A model generated the notes under the pieces. The model saw only the letters and a program-made list of their open reading frames with translations. It did no database searches and was not told the DNA's origin. Source: Bacteroidales bacterium (GTDB lineage Bacteria; Bacteroidota; Bacteroidia; Bacteroidales; ML635J-15). Taken from it: a stretch of DNA of 28,508 nt. The DNA is taken from positions 1 to 28,508 of the forward strand of contig SLSH01000305.1 of assembly GCA_007130555.1 (NCBI GenBank). Direction: 5' to 3'. Made by a program: the position numbers and the translations under genes. Position 1 is the stretch's first letter, and each line of letters begins with the position of its first letter. Below, piece after piece: positions 15,073-24,570 of this stretch.

Positions 15073-17838
15073 ATGAAACGGATTATTATCATTATATTGA
15101 TATGTATAATTGCAGCAGGCATAGTTTTTTCATTTTTTCATTTTTTCAAACCCAAACAAATACATATAAGTGAGTCTTTAAGAGCTGTTCCGACAAATTC
15201 TTCCTTGCTGATTGAAATTAATGATTTTAACGAATTTTTTAAAAAACTTTCGGAAAATAATATTTATAATGAACTTTCAGGTATTAAAGAATTAAACACC
15301 GAACGGTCGTTAATGCATTACATTAACAGGTTATCAGAAGAGCAAAACGAATTTAAAAAACTCAGTTCAAATTCTTCGGTTTTGGTTTCTTTTCATATTC
15401 TGGGAAGAGATAAAATCAAGCAATTAGTTATATTATCAATTCCGATTGAAGATAATGAAAAAACTATTATACAAAACCTCATAAAATACTATGAAGATAT
15501 TGCAGAAATAAAATTCCGTCAATATGATAATTCGACAATTTACGAAGTTTCGCTTAAGGAGTTGTCAGAAAGTTTTTATTTTACTGCTTTTAAGGGACTT
15601 TTTATTTGCAGTCGTTCTCCTTTACTTGTCGAAAGTTCGGTAAGACAACTTGAATCCGACTCGTATATTACAAATATCCCTGAATTTAATACTGTTTATC
15701 AAACAGCAGGAAAAAATGAACTTGCAAATATTTATATAAATAAAAATAATTTTTCCGAAATTGTTAAGGTATTTTTGGATAATAAATTTCATTCGGGGAT
15801 TGCCGGATTTGAGCATTTTGGAACATGGACGGAATTAGACCTTAGTATTGGTAAGGATATTATTTATCTTAACGGATTTTCTGCGGTTTCGGATACTGTA
15901 ATCACTTTTTTGGATGTGCTTGAAACACAATCTCCGACTAGCATGAATGTTACAAGAATTTTACCGGACGGTACGGGGATGTATTTATTTGTTGCTATTA
16001 ATAATATTGTCAGATACGACCAGTTTTTATCTAGATATTTAAATTTAACAAACAGGGGAAAAACAAGGGATGAAAAGATTTCAGAAATTAACAGACAAAC
16101 TAATGTAGATATTAAAAAAGTGTTTTATCCTTTAATAAATAATGAAATATGTCTGGCAGTTACAAATGTAAATATTCTGGATATTTTTCAGAACTCGTTT
16201 ATTATTATGGGAATTAAAAGCAGAAGTCATGCTGAGAATGAAGTAAACAATATGCTGAAACTGGCATCAAAAAAACTAAACACTTCGTATTATGATTATA
16301 TAGATGAAATTAATATTGACGAATCCAGTTCTATAAAAATATATTCACTTCCTTTCAATAATACGGGCGAACTTCTTTTTGGTCCGTATTTCAGCATTTG
16401 TTCTGCAAAGTATTTGACACTTTATGATAATTTCCTGATTTTTGCAAATTCAAAAGAAGCATTATACAGATTAGTACATGATGCAATTCTGAACAGAACT
16501 TTGAGTACAAGCATAGGACATAATAAATTCCTGAATCAATTTTCCAACAGAGCCAATATGTTCTTTTATTTTTCAACTCACGTAAGTCTGGGAATTTTAC
16601 AAAATTATCTTAAAGATAATCATAGTAGATTTATAGTTGCAAATACGGATAATTTCAATAATATAGGTTCAATTGGTTATCAGGTAACCAAAAGCCAGAA
16701 TATGATGTATAATAATTTGGTGATAAAACATCTGGAAGATGTTTCCGAAAGACCTCAGACAGCATGGGAAAGCCGTCTTGATACCAATATAAATATGAAA
16801 CCTGCCATTGTAATAAATCATAATAATAATACAAGAGAAATAATAGTACAAGACCTGAACAATAATCTGTATTTATTAAGTAACAGCGGAAGGGAAATAT
16901 GGAAAATTCAACTTGATGAACCTATCACAAGTAACATATATCAGGTGGATTATTATAATAACAACAGACTTCAGTATTTATTTTCGACCAAATCAAAAAT
17001 TCATTTAATAGACAGATTAGGAAATTATGTTGAAAGATATCCGATAACTCTTAGAGCAGAAAGCACAGCTCCGCTGACTTTATTCGATTACAACAACGAT
17101 AAAAATTATAGATTTTTTATCCCTTGTAAAGACAATAAAGTATATTTATATGATATTGAAGGAAATATAATTAAAGGTTGGAAATTTGATAAAACCGAAA
17201 ATATCGTTACAAATGAAGTCTCTTTTTACAGATTCCGTAATAAAGACTTTATTGTTTTTAATGATAAATATAAAGCCTATATTATGTCGAGAAGAGGAGA
17301 GGAGAAAATAAAAGTTAAAACTAATTTTAATTTTTCACGGAATAATAAAATATGGTTTGACAATTTTGGTACAAATTTCAGATTTATTACAACCAACACA
17401 AACGGCACGATAAAGATTATAAACAATAAAGGAGATGTTGATTCAATAAAAATTAAAGAATTCAGCGAAAATCATTATTTTGCTTTGTCGGATATGAACA
17501 GAAACGGCACAAACGACTTTGTTTTTCTGGATAATAATAAGTTAGAAGTTTATACAAAAAACAAAAAATTATTATTTGAATTTGTTTTTCCGGATAATCC
17601 TCAATCCGAACCTTCTTTTTATTATTTCCCGGGCAACCAAATTAAACTTGGAGTCGTCTGTAAATCGTCCGGTAAAATTTATCTGATTAATCATGATGGT
17701 TCTTTATTTAATGGATTTCCATTACAGGGATTAACACAATTTAGTATTGGATATTTAAGCTCTTCAACTAATAAATTTAATTTAATTGTTGGAGGACCCG
17801 AAAATTTATTGTATAATTACGAAGTAAATGAAAATTGA
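15073..17838 (+). CDS. Membrane-anchored DUF3352-like protein with C-terminal beta-propeller (921 aa)
   Basis: A single N-terminal hydrophobic segment (4-26, very Ile-rich) acts as anchor or uncleaved signal; the rest should be periplasmic. Residues ~30-560 resemble DUF3352-type proteins of Bacteroidota: 'VPTNSSLLIEINDFNEFFKKL' near the start, a repeated two-lobed alpha/beta pattern, and 'NKFLNQFSNRANMFFYFSTH' near 480. Residues ~580-920 form propeller-like repeats, each with a 'D..G.....YPI' or 'YLYDIEGNIIKGW' type strand (e.g. IHLIDRLGNYVERYPI, KIYLINHDGSLFNGFPL). There are no catalytic motifs. It is the first gene of a tight operon with a lipoprotein and an outer-membrane protein, suggesting a trans-envelope assembly. 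Family names are tentative. Confidence 0.8.
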   Translation: MKRIIIIILICIIAAGIVFSFFHFFKPKQIHISESLRAVPTNSSLLIEINDFNEFFKKLSENNIYNELSGIKELNTERSLMHYINRLSEEQNEFKKLSSNSSVLVSFHILGRDKIKQLVILSIPIEDNEKTIIQNLIKYYEDIAEIKFRQYDNSTIYEVSLKELSESFYFTAFKGLFICSRSPLLVESSVRQLESDSYITNIPEFNTVYQTAGKNELANIYINKNNFSEIVKVFLDNKFHSGIAGFEHFGTWTELDLSIGKDIIYLNGFSAVSDTVITFLDVLETQSPTSMNVTRILPDGTGMYLFVAINNIVRYDQFLSRYLNLTNRGKTRDEKISEINRQTNVDIKKVFYPLINNEICLAVTNVNILDIFQNSFIIMGIKSRSHAENEVNNMLKLASKKLNTSYYDYIDEINIDESSSIKIYSLPFNNTGELLFGPYFSICSAKYLTLYDNFLIFANSKEALYRLVHDAILNRTLSTSIGHNKFLNQFSNRANMFFYFSTHVSLGILQNYLKDNHSRFIVANTDNFNNIGSIGYQVTKSQNMMYNNLVIKHLEDVSERPQTAWESRLDTNINMKPAIVINHNNNTREIIVQDLNNNLYLLSNSGREIWKIQLDEPITSNIYQVDYYNNNRLQYLFSTKSKIHLIDRLGNYVERYPITLRAESTAPLTLFDYNNDKNYRFFIPCKDNKVYLYDIEGNIIKGWKFDKTENIVTNEVSFYRFRNKDFIVFNDKYKAYIMSRRGEEKIKVKTNFNFSRNNKIWFDNFGTNFRFITTNTNGTIKIINNKGDVDSIKIKEFSENHYFALSDMNRNGTNDFVFLDNNKLEVYTKNKKLLFEFVFPDNPQSEPSFYYFPGNQIKLGVVCKSSGKIYLINHDGSLFNGFPLQGLTQFSIGYLSSSTNKFNLIVGGPENLLYNYEVNEN

Positions 17839-17839
17839 T

Positions 17840-19504
17840 ATGAAACAAAAAACAATTTTATTCAGCTTAATAACAATGGTATTTTTAATAAATGCCTGTG
17901 TTAAAGATAATTTTAATTTTGACAAATGGGACAAAGAAATTGATTATAATGCAGGATTTGCATTCCCTGTATTATATGGAAATATTGGATTTGCCGATGT
18001 TGTAGAAAAATATGATAAAAACGCGATAATGATGGTAGATGAAGATGGACTTGTCTCGATTGTTTATAATAAAGTGGTTCGTTCCAAAGACCCCCATGAA
18101 ATTATTTATTTGCCCAACCAGCATACCAGCAGGACTATTGAAGGGCTTAACTTTAATTTTGCGGGATTTGACAGCCCGGGAGATTCGGTCAGTTATTCTT
18201 ATACAAAACATTATGAGTTTGATGTTTTTAATGATGATGCCGAATTAACATCCATATCATTAAAATCGGGGACCTTAAATATTTCCGCTCAATCAAATTT
18301 TTATCATACGGCAAGATTATATTTAACTTTTCCAAGCATAACTAAAAATGGAGTCCCCTATTCCTGTATAATAACTTTTGCTTATATAGGAGATGTTTCA
18401 AATATAAATATTGATTTCACAGGCTATACGATAGATATGACTCAAACTCCTCAGGGGTTTAATGAAATTCCTATTGATATAACCGCAACTCTTTATTATT
18501 CGGGATACGACGATCATTCGGGTGATGTTGATTTTTCAGTTGATTTAAATAATATGCAATACGAGTATGTAAGAGGATATTTTGGCACAAATACATTAAT
18601 ATATGAAAGCGGAAAAATAGAAATCACAATGTTCCAAAGTGATGAAGTTACAATAGAAGATTATTATTTTAAAGACCCGAAATTTAAAGTTCTTTACAAT
18701 AACTCATACGGAATTCCTACCTCGTTTTATTTTACGGAATTACTCCTCAATTCTTCTATAGACGAACAAGATTATAATATTACACACTACGAAGGAGGAT
18801 TACCTATGGATAGCTTAAATCCTTATCACGTTTCTTATGCATCAACGATTTGGACAACTGTTACAGATTCTCTTAAAGTCAGTAAAGAAAATTCAAATAT
18901 CGCCGAAATAATAGATTTAAAACCACAATGGGTACAGTTTATTGCTCATGCATATACAAATCCCGTAGGAATTACTCATAATAATTTTATTACTGACGAA
19001 TCTCTTCTTGAAGCCGATGTGCTGATAGAACTTCCTTTATGGGGATATTTATATAATTTCAGAAATCTTGATACGGTAGAATTTAAAATGACAGATGCTT
19101 ATGACTATGATAGTTGGACTCCTAATACAAGAGTTGCGGCAAGAGTATTTATCAGAAACGGATTGCCAATTGAGGTTTTCGCAAAAATTATGTTTGTGGA
19201 CGGAAACTACAATTTACTGGATAATCTTTTCCTTACAGAAGAAGAAGAAATTATTAAATCGGCAGTTGTTGACGGGAACGGAAGAGTTATCAACTTTGGC
19301 GAAAAAGCATTTACAATAGAATTAGATAAAAACCGATTGGAAAAAATTAAAAATACTAAACACGTTATCTTTAGCGGACGCGGAAGTTCAACCGAAGCCG
19401 CTAATCAGGATATAGTTAGAATATATGATGATTACAGAATCCTTTTTGATATCGGCTTTGAAATTGATATTGATGATACAATTTATTTGGATTCGATTAA
19501 TTAA
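17840..19504 (+). CDS. Large lipoprotein (554 aa), function unknown
   Basis: I chose the ATG at 17840, one base after the TGA of the previous gene: it gives a standard 20-residue lipoprotein signal MKQKTILFSLITMVFLINAC. An alternative in-frame ATG at 17828 overlaps the upstream gene by 11 bp and only adds MKID. The mature part starts CVKDNFNFDKWDKEIDYNAGFAFPVLYG and is beta-rich, with many Tyr/Phe/Asp and no Cys-based or catalytic motif. 'NPVGITHNNFITD' and 'GNGRVINFGEKAFTIELDKNRLEKI' are candidate signature stretches. Likely exposed on the periplasmic or outer side of the outer membrane and a partner of the next gene, whose start is 14 bp away. I do not recognise a named family. Confidence 0.85.
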   Translation: MKQKTILFSLITMVFLINACVKDNFNFDKWDKEIDYNAGFAFPVLYGNIGFADVVEKYDKNAIMMVDEDGLVSIVYNKVVRSKDPHEIIYLPNQHTSRTIEGLNFNFAGFDSPGDSVSYSYTKHYEFDVFNDDAELTSISLKSGTLNISAQSNFYHTARLYLTFPSITKNGVPYSCIITFAYIGDVSNINIDFTGYTIDMTQTPQGFNEIPIDITATLYYSGYDDHSGDVDFSVDLNNMQYEYVRGYFGTNTLIYESGKIEITMFQSDEVTIEDYYFKDPKFKVLYNNSYGIPTSFYFTELLLNSSIDEQDYNITHYEGGLPMDSLNPYHVSYASTIWTTVTDSLKVSKENSNIAEIIDLKPQWVQFIAHAYTNPVGITHNNFITDESLLEADVLIELPLWGYLYNFRNLDTVEFKMTDAYDYDSWTPNTRVAARVFIRNGLPIEVFAKIMFVDGNYNLLDNLFLTEEEEIIKSAVVDGNGRVINFGEKAFTIELDKNRLEKIKNTKHVIFSGRGSSTEAANQDIVRIYDDYRILFDIGFEIDIDDTIYLDSIN

Positions 19505-19518
19505 AAAATTTTACTGAA

Positions 19519-20946
19519 ATGAAAAAAATAATCGTTTTAATAATTACAATATTTGTGTTTGTAAACACTAACTTTGCACAACAGGGATTAACCCTTTTTT
19601 ATATGGACAGAGTTCTGCAAAGCCAATGGGTAAATCCGGCTTCGGATGTAAAATATAGAATTCATATCGGAGGAGTTCTTGTTCCCGCATTTGGACAAGT
19701 TCCACCCCCTTTGTATTTTAATTATGCAAATAATTCATTTTATTATAACCATTTATTTCACATGGGTACTGGAGATAAATCGGATAATCTGGTTATGGAC
19801 ATTCCGAAATTTATGAACAGCCTCAGAAAAACCACGCATATAAGACTTGACGCACAGATAGAACTGTTAAATATAGGCATACAACTTGAAAACCATTTTT
19901 TCAGCTTTGCTATTACAGAAAAAATAAAATACGGACTTTCTCTCCCTTATGATTTTTTTGAATTTATTGCACATGGTAATAAACCATATATGCTTGAAGA
20001 TAAGCCCCTGGATTTCAGCAAATTAAACTCTAACTTCTCTCATTACAGAGAATATGCTTTTGGAATATATACAAAAGACATAATTGAGAACTTAAATGTC
20101 GGAGGTCGTGTTAAAGTACTTTTTGGTCAGGCAAACACAACAACAGATGTTAACACTTTTTCTCTTTATACCAACCCCGACACCTATCACATGACAATGA
20201 CAACAGATTTGGCATTAAGAAGTTCTATGCCATTTTATTATGATTATGAAGTGTTTACTGACAGTGTTAATTTTGATATAAATAAGTCTTCATTAGATAA
20301 CATTACTCCCGGTAATTATTTATTTAATATGCGGAATGTCGGTTTTGCATTCGATATAGGAGGCTGTTACAAATTAAATAATGAGATTGATTTATATATT
20401 AGTGCAACTGATTTAGGCTTAATAACATGGAACACCAACCCTCAAAGTTTTGTCAGTAAAGGAGAATTCACTTACAAAGGCGTTGAACTGGATATTTTTA
20501 ATTTTGATGAAGATATAGACCTTCACGAAACAGTAATTGATTCTATAAATGAAACTTTCAGATTTGAATTACAGGAACATAATTATTTCACATGGTTACC
20601 CTCAAGCGTGTATTTAGGGGGGATGTATAAATTTCATCCATTGTTACATATCGGAGCTTTGTTCAGAGCCGAATTCTACCAAAAAACACTTTTGCCGGCT
20701 TTTACTCTTTCGGCTAATTCAAACCTGAATAATTGGGCTACTGCACATGTCAGCTATACAATTGCAAATAACTATTTTGGAAACTTAGGAGTAGGAGCAA
20801 CCGCAAAATTAGGATTTGTAAATTGGTATATTGTTACAGATAATATTATTGGAATTATTTTTCCGCAAAAAGCTAAAAACTTAAATATAAGAATGGGTTG
20901 TAATTTAGTATTCGGAAAAGAAAAAGCGTCTGCACCGCTTCTTTGA
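19519..20946 (+). CDS. DUF5723-like outer-membrane beta-barrel protein (475 aa)
   Basis: Signal peptide MKKIIVLIITIFVFVNTNFAQ, cleaved after Ala-Gln. The mature protein begins QGLTLFYMDRVLQSQWVNPA, the opening typical of DUF5723 proteins of Bacteroidota ('s.....n...lq....NPA'). A series of aromatic-rich alternating strands follows (AFGIYTKDIIENLNVGGRVKVLFG; YISATDLGLITWNTNPQSF; VYLGGMYKFHPLLHIGALFRAEF) and it ends in barrel strands (WYIVTDNIIGIIFP; NIRMGCNLVFGK). Function is not known for the family. Third gene of the operon. The next gene follows after 47 bp with no clear terminator. Confidence 0.85.
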   Translation: MKKIIVLIITIFVFVNTNFAQQGLTLFYMDRVLQSQWVNPASDVKYRIHIGGVLVPAFGQVPPPLYFNYANNSFYYNHLFHMGTGDKSDNLVMDIPKFMNSLRKTTHIRLDAQIELLNIGIQLENHFFSFAITEKIKYGLSLPYDFFEFIAHGNKPYMLEDKPLDFSKLNSNFSHYREYAFGIYTKDIIENLNVGGRVKVLFGQANTTTDVNTFSLYTNPDTYHMTMTTDLALRSSMPFYYDYEVFTDSVNFDINKSSLDNITPGNYLFNMRNVGFAFDIGGCYKLNNEIDLYISATDLGLITWNTNPQSFVSKGEFTYKGVELDIFNFDEDIDLHETVIDSINETFRFELQEHNYFTWLPSSVYLGGMYKFHPLLHIGALFRAEFYQKTLLPAFTLSANSNLNNWATAHVSYTIANNYFGNLGVGATAKLGFVNWYIVTDNIIGIIFPQKAKNLNIRMGCNLVFGKEKASAPLL

Positions 20947-20993
20947 TTAAATTACCTTTATTCTGTTTGAAATAATCCTTAATATACACAAAA

Positions 20994-21878
20994 GTGATAG
21001 AAGGAATAAAAAAATACCAAAAATCAACTCAAATTGATTATAAATTCAGTGTTTTAATTCCGACCTGGAATAATATTGATTATTTAAAAAATTGTATAAA
21101 CAGTATCCTTAAAAATTCGCATTTTAAAATACAAATCATCGTAATTGTAAACGAAGGGCATGACGAAACCATTGAATGGATTACTAATATAAATGAAATA
21201 GATTATATCCATTCAAAAAACAATATTGGAATTTGTTACGGGTTAAATATTGCAAGGTCGCTCGTAAAATCAGAATATATTGTTTATGTAAACGATGATA
21301 TGTATTTATTGCCAAACTGGGATTTGGAATTATATAAAGAAATCGAAAATATCGGCAATAATAATTTTATGCTGTCATGTACTATGATAGAACCTGAGGA
21401 TACAGGAAACCCGTGTGTTATAGTTAAAAATTACGGAAAAAATATCAGGGAATTTAACGAAGAACTTCTGCTGAAAGAATATTCCGGATTATTTATTAAG
21501 GATTGGTCGGGAAGTACATGGCCCCCTGTTGTAGTACATATTGATTTGTGGGATTTGGTCGGAGGATTAAGCGTCGAATTTAGTCCGGGAATGTATTCGG
21601 ACCCCGACTTTTCAAAAAAACTTTTTGACGCAGGTGTCAGAAAGTTTAAAGGGAAAGGAAACTGCCTGGCTTATCATTTCGGTTCAAAATCCACAAAACG
21701 AATAAAAAAAAATAAAGGGAAAAAAACTTTTTTGTTAAAATGGGGGATTACTTCTAAAACATTTACAAAAGAATATCTTAAGTTAGGAAAAGAATTTTGC
21801 AGTAATACGGCAATTACTGAATTAAATAAAAAGAATATTATCATTAATAAAATCAAACGAGTTATTAACAGTTTATAA
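20994..21878 (+). CDS. Family 2 glycosyltransferase
   Basis: GT-A fold transferase: FSVLIPTWNNIDYLKNCINSIL (18-39) is the nucleotide-sugar-binding start, NNIGICYGLNIARSLVKSEYIVYVNDDMYL (76-105) holds the Asp-rich metal-binding motif (D101-D102), and DPDFSKKLFDAGVRKF with a late YHFGSKSTKRIKKNKG is the acceptor half common in Bacteroidota surface-polysaccharide transferases. No membrane segment. The start is a GTG at 20994; no in-frame ATG gives the whole first strand. It is followed 59 bp later by an O-antigen-ligase-like gene, which suggests a role in O-antigen or other glycan synthesis. Donor and acceptor sugars cannot be read from sequence. Confidence 0.9.
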   Translation: MIEGIKKYQKSTQIDYKFSVLIPTWNNIDYLKNCINSILKNSHFKIQIIVIVNEGHDETIEWITNINEIDYIHSKNNIGICYGLNIARSLVKSEYIVYVNDDMYLLPNWDLELYKEIENIGNNNFMLSCTMIEPEDTGNPCVIVKNYGKNIREFNEELLLKEYSGLFIKDWSGSTWPPVVVHIDLWDLVGGLSVEFSPGMYSDPDFSKKLFDAGVRKFKGKGNCLAYHFGSKSTKRIKKNKGKKTFLLKWGITSKTFTKEYLKLGKEFCSNTAITELNKKNIIINKIKRVINSL

Positions 21879-21937
21879 TATTTATATAAGTTTTTGTGTT
21901 CAATAAAAAACTATATTACTAAATTTTAATTTAAAAA

Positions 21938-23527
21938 TTGAAAAATAAAATCCATAATAATATACATTTGTTTGCATTATGCTTACTGGTTTTATGTATA
22001 TCCGTTTCCGAATATGTTACGAGTATAAGTATTTGGATAATGCTCACAAACTGGATTTTTCATTTTAACTATAAAGAAAAATGGGAACTGCTTAAAAAAA
22101 ATAAAACTGTTTTTATTTTTCTGTTATTGTTTCTAACCCATGTCGTTTGGCTCTTAAACACATCAAATTTTTCTTATGCACTAAACGACCTCAGAATTAA
22201 AATCCCATTATTGGCTTTCCCTGTTATTATCGGAAGTACAAAGCCAATATCTTTTAATAATCTTGTAATTGTAATTAAATTTTTTGTACTGGGACTATTG
22301 ATAAGTACAGTATCAGGCTTATTTGCATATTATAAAATTATAAGTATTGATAATATTGATAACTTCAGAAATATTTCAATTTATATAAGTCATATCAGAC
22401 TTTCATTAATGCTTTGTCTGGTTATTTTTATTCTTGCATATTTTATTTATAAAAAAATTCTGACAAAAAAATACGAAATTTTTATCTCAATCCTGATTTT
22501 ATGCTGGTTTATCATTTTTATGCTTATGATTCAGGCAATTACAGGATTTGTAATCCTGTTATTAATAAGCTTTGGACTGATATTTATTATAGTAATCAAA
22601 GAAAAAATTATTATACGGAAACTTGTATATTTTAGTATTCTAGTTTTTATTCCCCTTTCCATATTATTATATTTATTGTATTTTATTAATGATTTTTATA
22701 CTCCTACACAGACAGGACAAGGTGAAAGTATTTATACCGCAAAAAATAATCTGTATTCTAATAATTTTGAGAATAAACTTATAGAAAACGGGAATTATAT
22801 ATACAGAGATATTTGCGAAGAAGAACTATATGAAACATGGCAGACAAGAAGTTCAATTTGTCTGGATTCACTAAATAACAGCAATAATAAAATGTTTCAT
22901 GTTTTATTGAGGTATATGGCATCAAAAGGGTTAAAAAAGGATGCCGAAGGAATAATGCAACTTGCCGATAAAGATATCCGGGCAATTGAATCAGGGGCTA
23001 CAAATTATCGGTTTAATAATAATTCCTTTATAAATAATATTAATAAAAGATTATACAGCATAATTTGGCAGATAGATGTTTACAGAAAAGGAGGAAATCC
23101 CAGCGGACATTCTGTTACACAAAGACTCGAATTCCTTAAAGCCGGATTAAATATATTCGGGCAAAATTTTTGGCTTGGAACAGGCACAGGAGACCTTGAC
23201 GATGCTTATAAAAAATATTATCCGGAGTCAAATACGGAACTTAAACCGGAATTTTGGCACAGAGCTCATAATCAGTATTTGACATTGTTTATTACATTCG
23301 GGATTTTTGGTGCTATTATTTGTTTGATTGCAATATTTCTTCCTGTTTTTATGGAAAAAGCTATTAAGAATTATTATTTTATGATATTTTTTGCCATAGC
23401 ATTAATTTCGATGTTAAACGAAGATACTCTCGAAACAATGATAGGCGTTTTCTTTTTCTCATTTTTCTACTCTTTGTTTTTATGGGGATATAAAAATGAA
23501 AAAGCATCCGAACAAATTACAAATTAG
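21938..23527 (+). CDS. O-antigen ligase-like membrane protein (529 aa)
   Basis: Polytopic inner-membrane protein of the Wzy_C/WaaL superfamily. About eight hydrophobic segments fill residues 8-245, a large periplasmic loop spans ~250-450, and three or so helices follow to the C-terminus. The loop carries the family signature RLEFLKAGLNIFGQNFWLGTGTGDL and then HRAHNQYLTLFITFGIFGAI, where the His-Asn pair is the conserved ligase/polymerase motif. This family attaches or polymerises O-polysaccharide, or glycosylates other envelope acceptors. The start is a TTG at 21938 with no nearby in-frame ATG before the first helix. Pairing with the GT2 gene fits surface-glycan assembly. Confidence 0.85.
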   Translation: MKNKIHNNIHLFALCLLVLCISVSEYVTSISIWIMLTNWIFHFNYKEKWELLKKNKTVFIFLLLFLTHVVWLLNTSNFSYALNDLRIKIPLLAFPVIIGSTKPISFNNLVIVIKFFVLGLLISTVSGLFAYYKIISIDNIDNFRNISIYISHIRLSLMLCLVIFILAYFIYKKILTKKYEIFISILILCWFIIFMLMIQAITGFVILLLISFGLIFIIVIKEKIIIRKLVYFSILVFIPLSILLYLLYFINDFYTPTQTGQGESIYTAKNNLYSNNFENKLIENGNYIYRDICEEELYETWQTRSSICLDSLNNSNNKMFHVLLRYMASKGLKKDAEGIMQLADKDIRAIESGATNYRFNNNSFINNINKRLYSIIWQIDVYRKGGNPSGHSVTQRLEFLKAGLNIFGQNFWLGTGTGDLDDAYKKYYPESNTELKPEFWHRAHNQYLTLFITFGIFGAIICLIAIFLPVFMEKAIKNYYFMIFFAIALISMLNEDTLETMIGVFFFSFFYSLFLWGYKNEKASEQITN

Positions 23528-23542
23528 TAATAAATATTAATT

Positions 23543-24016
23543 ATGGAAAATCCACAGGAAAAATTTATGAAACGTGCAATACGCTTATCAATCGAAAATA
23601 TTGAAAAAGGCGGAGGACCTTTCGGGGCTGTAATTGTAAAAAACGGAGAAATAATTGCCGAATCCGCAAATTCCGTTGCCATTGATAACGACCCTACTGC
23701 ACATGCCGAAATAAATGCAATCAGAATTGCAGCAAAAAAATTGCAAACTTTCGACCTTAGCGGTTGTGAAATTTATTCTTCCTGCGAACCATGTCCGATG
23801 TGCCTCGGAGCAATTTATTGGGCAAAAATTGATAAATTATATTACGGAAATACAAAAAGTGATGCCGATAAAATAGGATTTAGCGATAATTTTATTTACG
23901 AAGAATTTGAAAAAAATATTACTCAGAGAAACCTCAAAACCGAACAAATCCTGAAAAACGAAGCTATAGAAGCTTTTAAAAAATGGGAAAAATACGAGGA
24001 TAAAATTGAATATTAA
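23543..24016 (+). CDS. guaD: Nucleoside/guanine deaminase (GuaD-type)
   Basis: Zinc-dependent cytidine-deaminase-fold enzyme: H54-A-E56 (THAE box, PTAHAEINAI) and C84-P-M-C87 (CEPCPMC) bind Zn and carry the proton-shuttling Glu. GGGPFGAVIVK at 23-33, the SCEPCPMCLGAIYWAKI block and the tail GFSDNFIYEEF make it much closer to Bacillus-type guanine deaminase (~156 residues) than to the tRNA adenosine deaminase TadA. It would convert guanine to xanthine in purine salvage; related deaminases accept other bases, so the substrate is likely, not proven. It starts 15 bp after the ligase stop and ends 6 bp before the glycosylase gene. Confidence 0.85.
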   Translation: MENPQEKFMKRAIRLSIENIEKGGGPFGAVIVKNGEIIAESANSVAIDNDPTAHAEINAIRIAAKKLQTFDLSGCEIYSSCEPCPMCLGAIYWAKIDKLYYGNTKSDADKIGFSDNFIYEEFEKNITQRNLKTEQILKNEAIEAFKKWEKYEDKIEY

Positions 24017-24022
24017 TTAACA

Positions 24023-24541
24023 ATGAAAAAATTAAATCCCGAATTTTACAGAAGAGATGTTCTTGAAGTTGCACCGGATTTGGCAGGTAAAATTATTGTA
24101 AGAACTTTTGATGACGGTACACAGGTAAAATTAAGAATTACCGAAACCGAAGCATACAGAGGAGAAGAAGACAAAGCCTGTCATGCTCATAAAGGACGTA
24201 CAAAAAGAACCGATGTTATGTACAGGCAGGGAGGAACAATTTATGTGTATTTAATTTATGGAATTCACTGGCTTTTAAATATTGTAACCGGTGGAGAAAA
24301 CAATCCGCAGGCAGTACTGATAAGATGTGTGGAAAATTATGACGGTCCCGGAAAACTTACAAAAGCACTGGGTATAGACAAAAGTTTTAATTACGAGAAA
24401 ATATATGATTCAGATAGAATACATATAGAACAAGATAATTATACTCCGGAGATTATAAATGCAAAAAGAGTCGGAATAGACTATGCCGGAAAAATATGGG
24501 CAAATAAATCCTGGAGATTTATTGATAAAAAGAAAAAATAA
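24023..24541 (+). CDS. 3-methyladenine DNA glycosylase (AAG/MPG family)
   Basis: Base-excision repair enzyme that removes alkylated purines. Family blocks: EFYRRDVLEVAPDLAGKIIVR (7-27), the catalytic ITETEAYRGEEDKACHA (39-55, with E41/E43 at the active-site position), the Tyr-rich IYVYLIYGIHWLLNIV (73-88), and DGPGKLTKALGID. At 172 residues it is a little shorter than the usual 190-200. The C-terminal block is intact (INAKRVGIDYAGKIWANKSWRF), so this is a short but complete member. Last gene of the run beginning at 20994; convergent with the FISUMP lipoprotein gene 29 bp away. Confidence 0.92.
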   Translation: MKKLNPEFYRRDVLEVAPDLAGKIIVRTFDDGTQVKLRITETEAYRGEEDKACHAHKGRTKRTDVMYRQGGTIYVYLIYGIHWLLNIVTGGENNPQAVLIRCVENYDGPGKLTKALGIDKSFNYEKIYDSDRIHIEQDNYTPEIINAKRVGIDYAGKIWANKSWRFIDKKKK

Positions 24542-24570
24542 TAAGCGTTTTATTTTGCTTCTCGGCACAA

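Noticed and set aside
23543..24016. Reading as tRNA adenosine deaminase TadA
   Set aside because: The GGGPFGAVIVK opening, the CLGAIYWAKI block and the long C-terminal tail fit guanine deaminase better than TadA.
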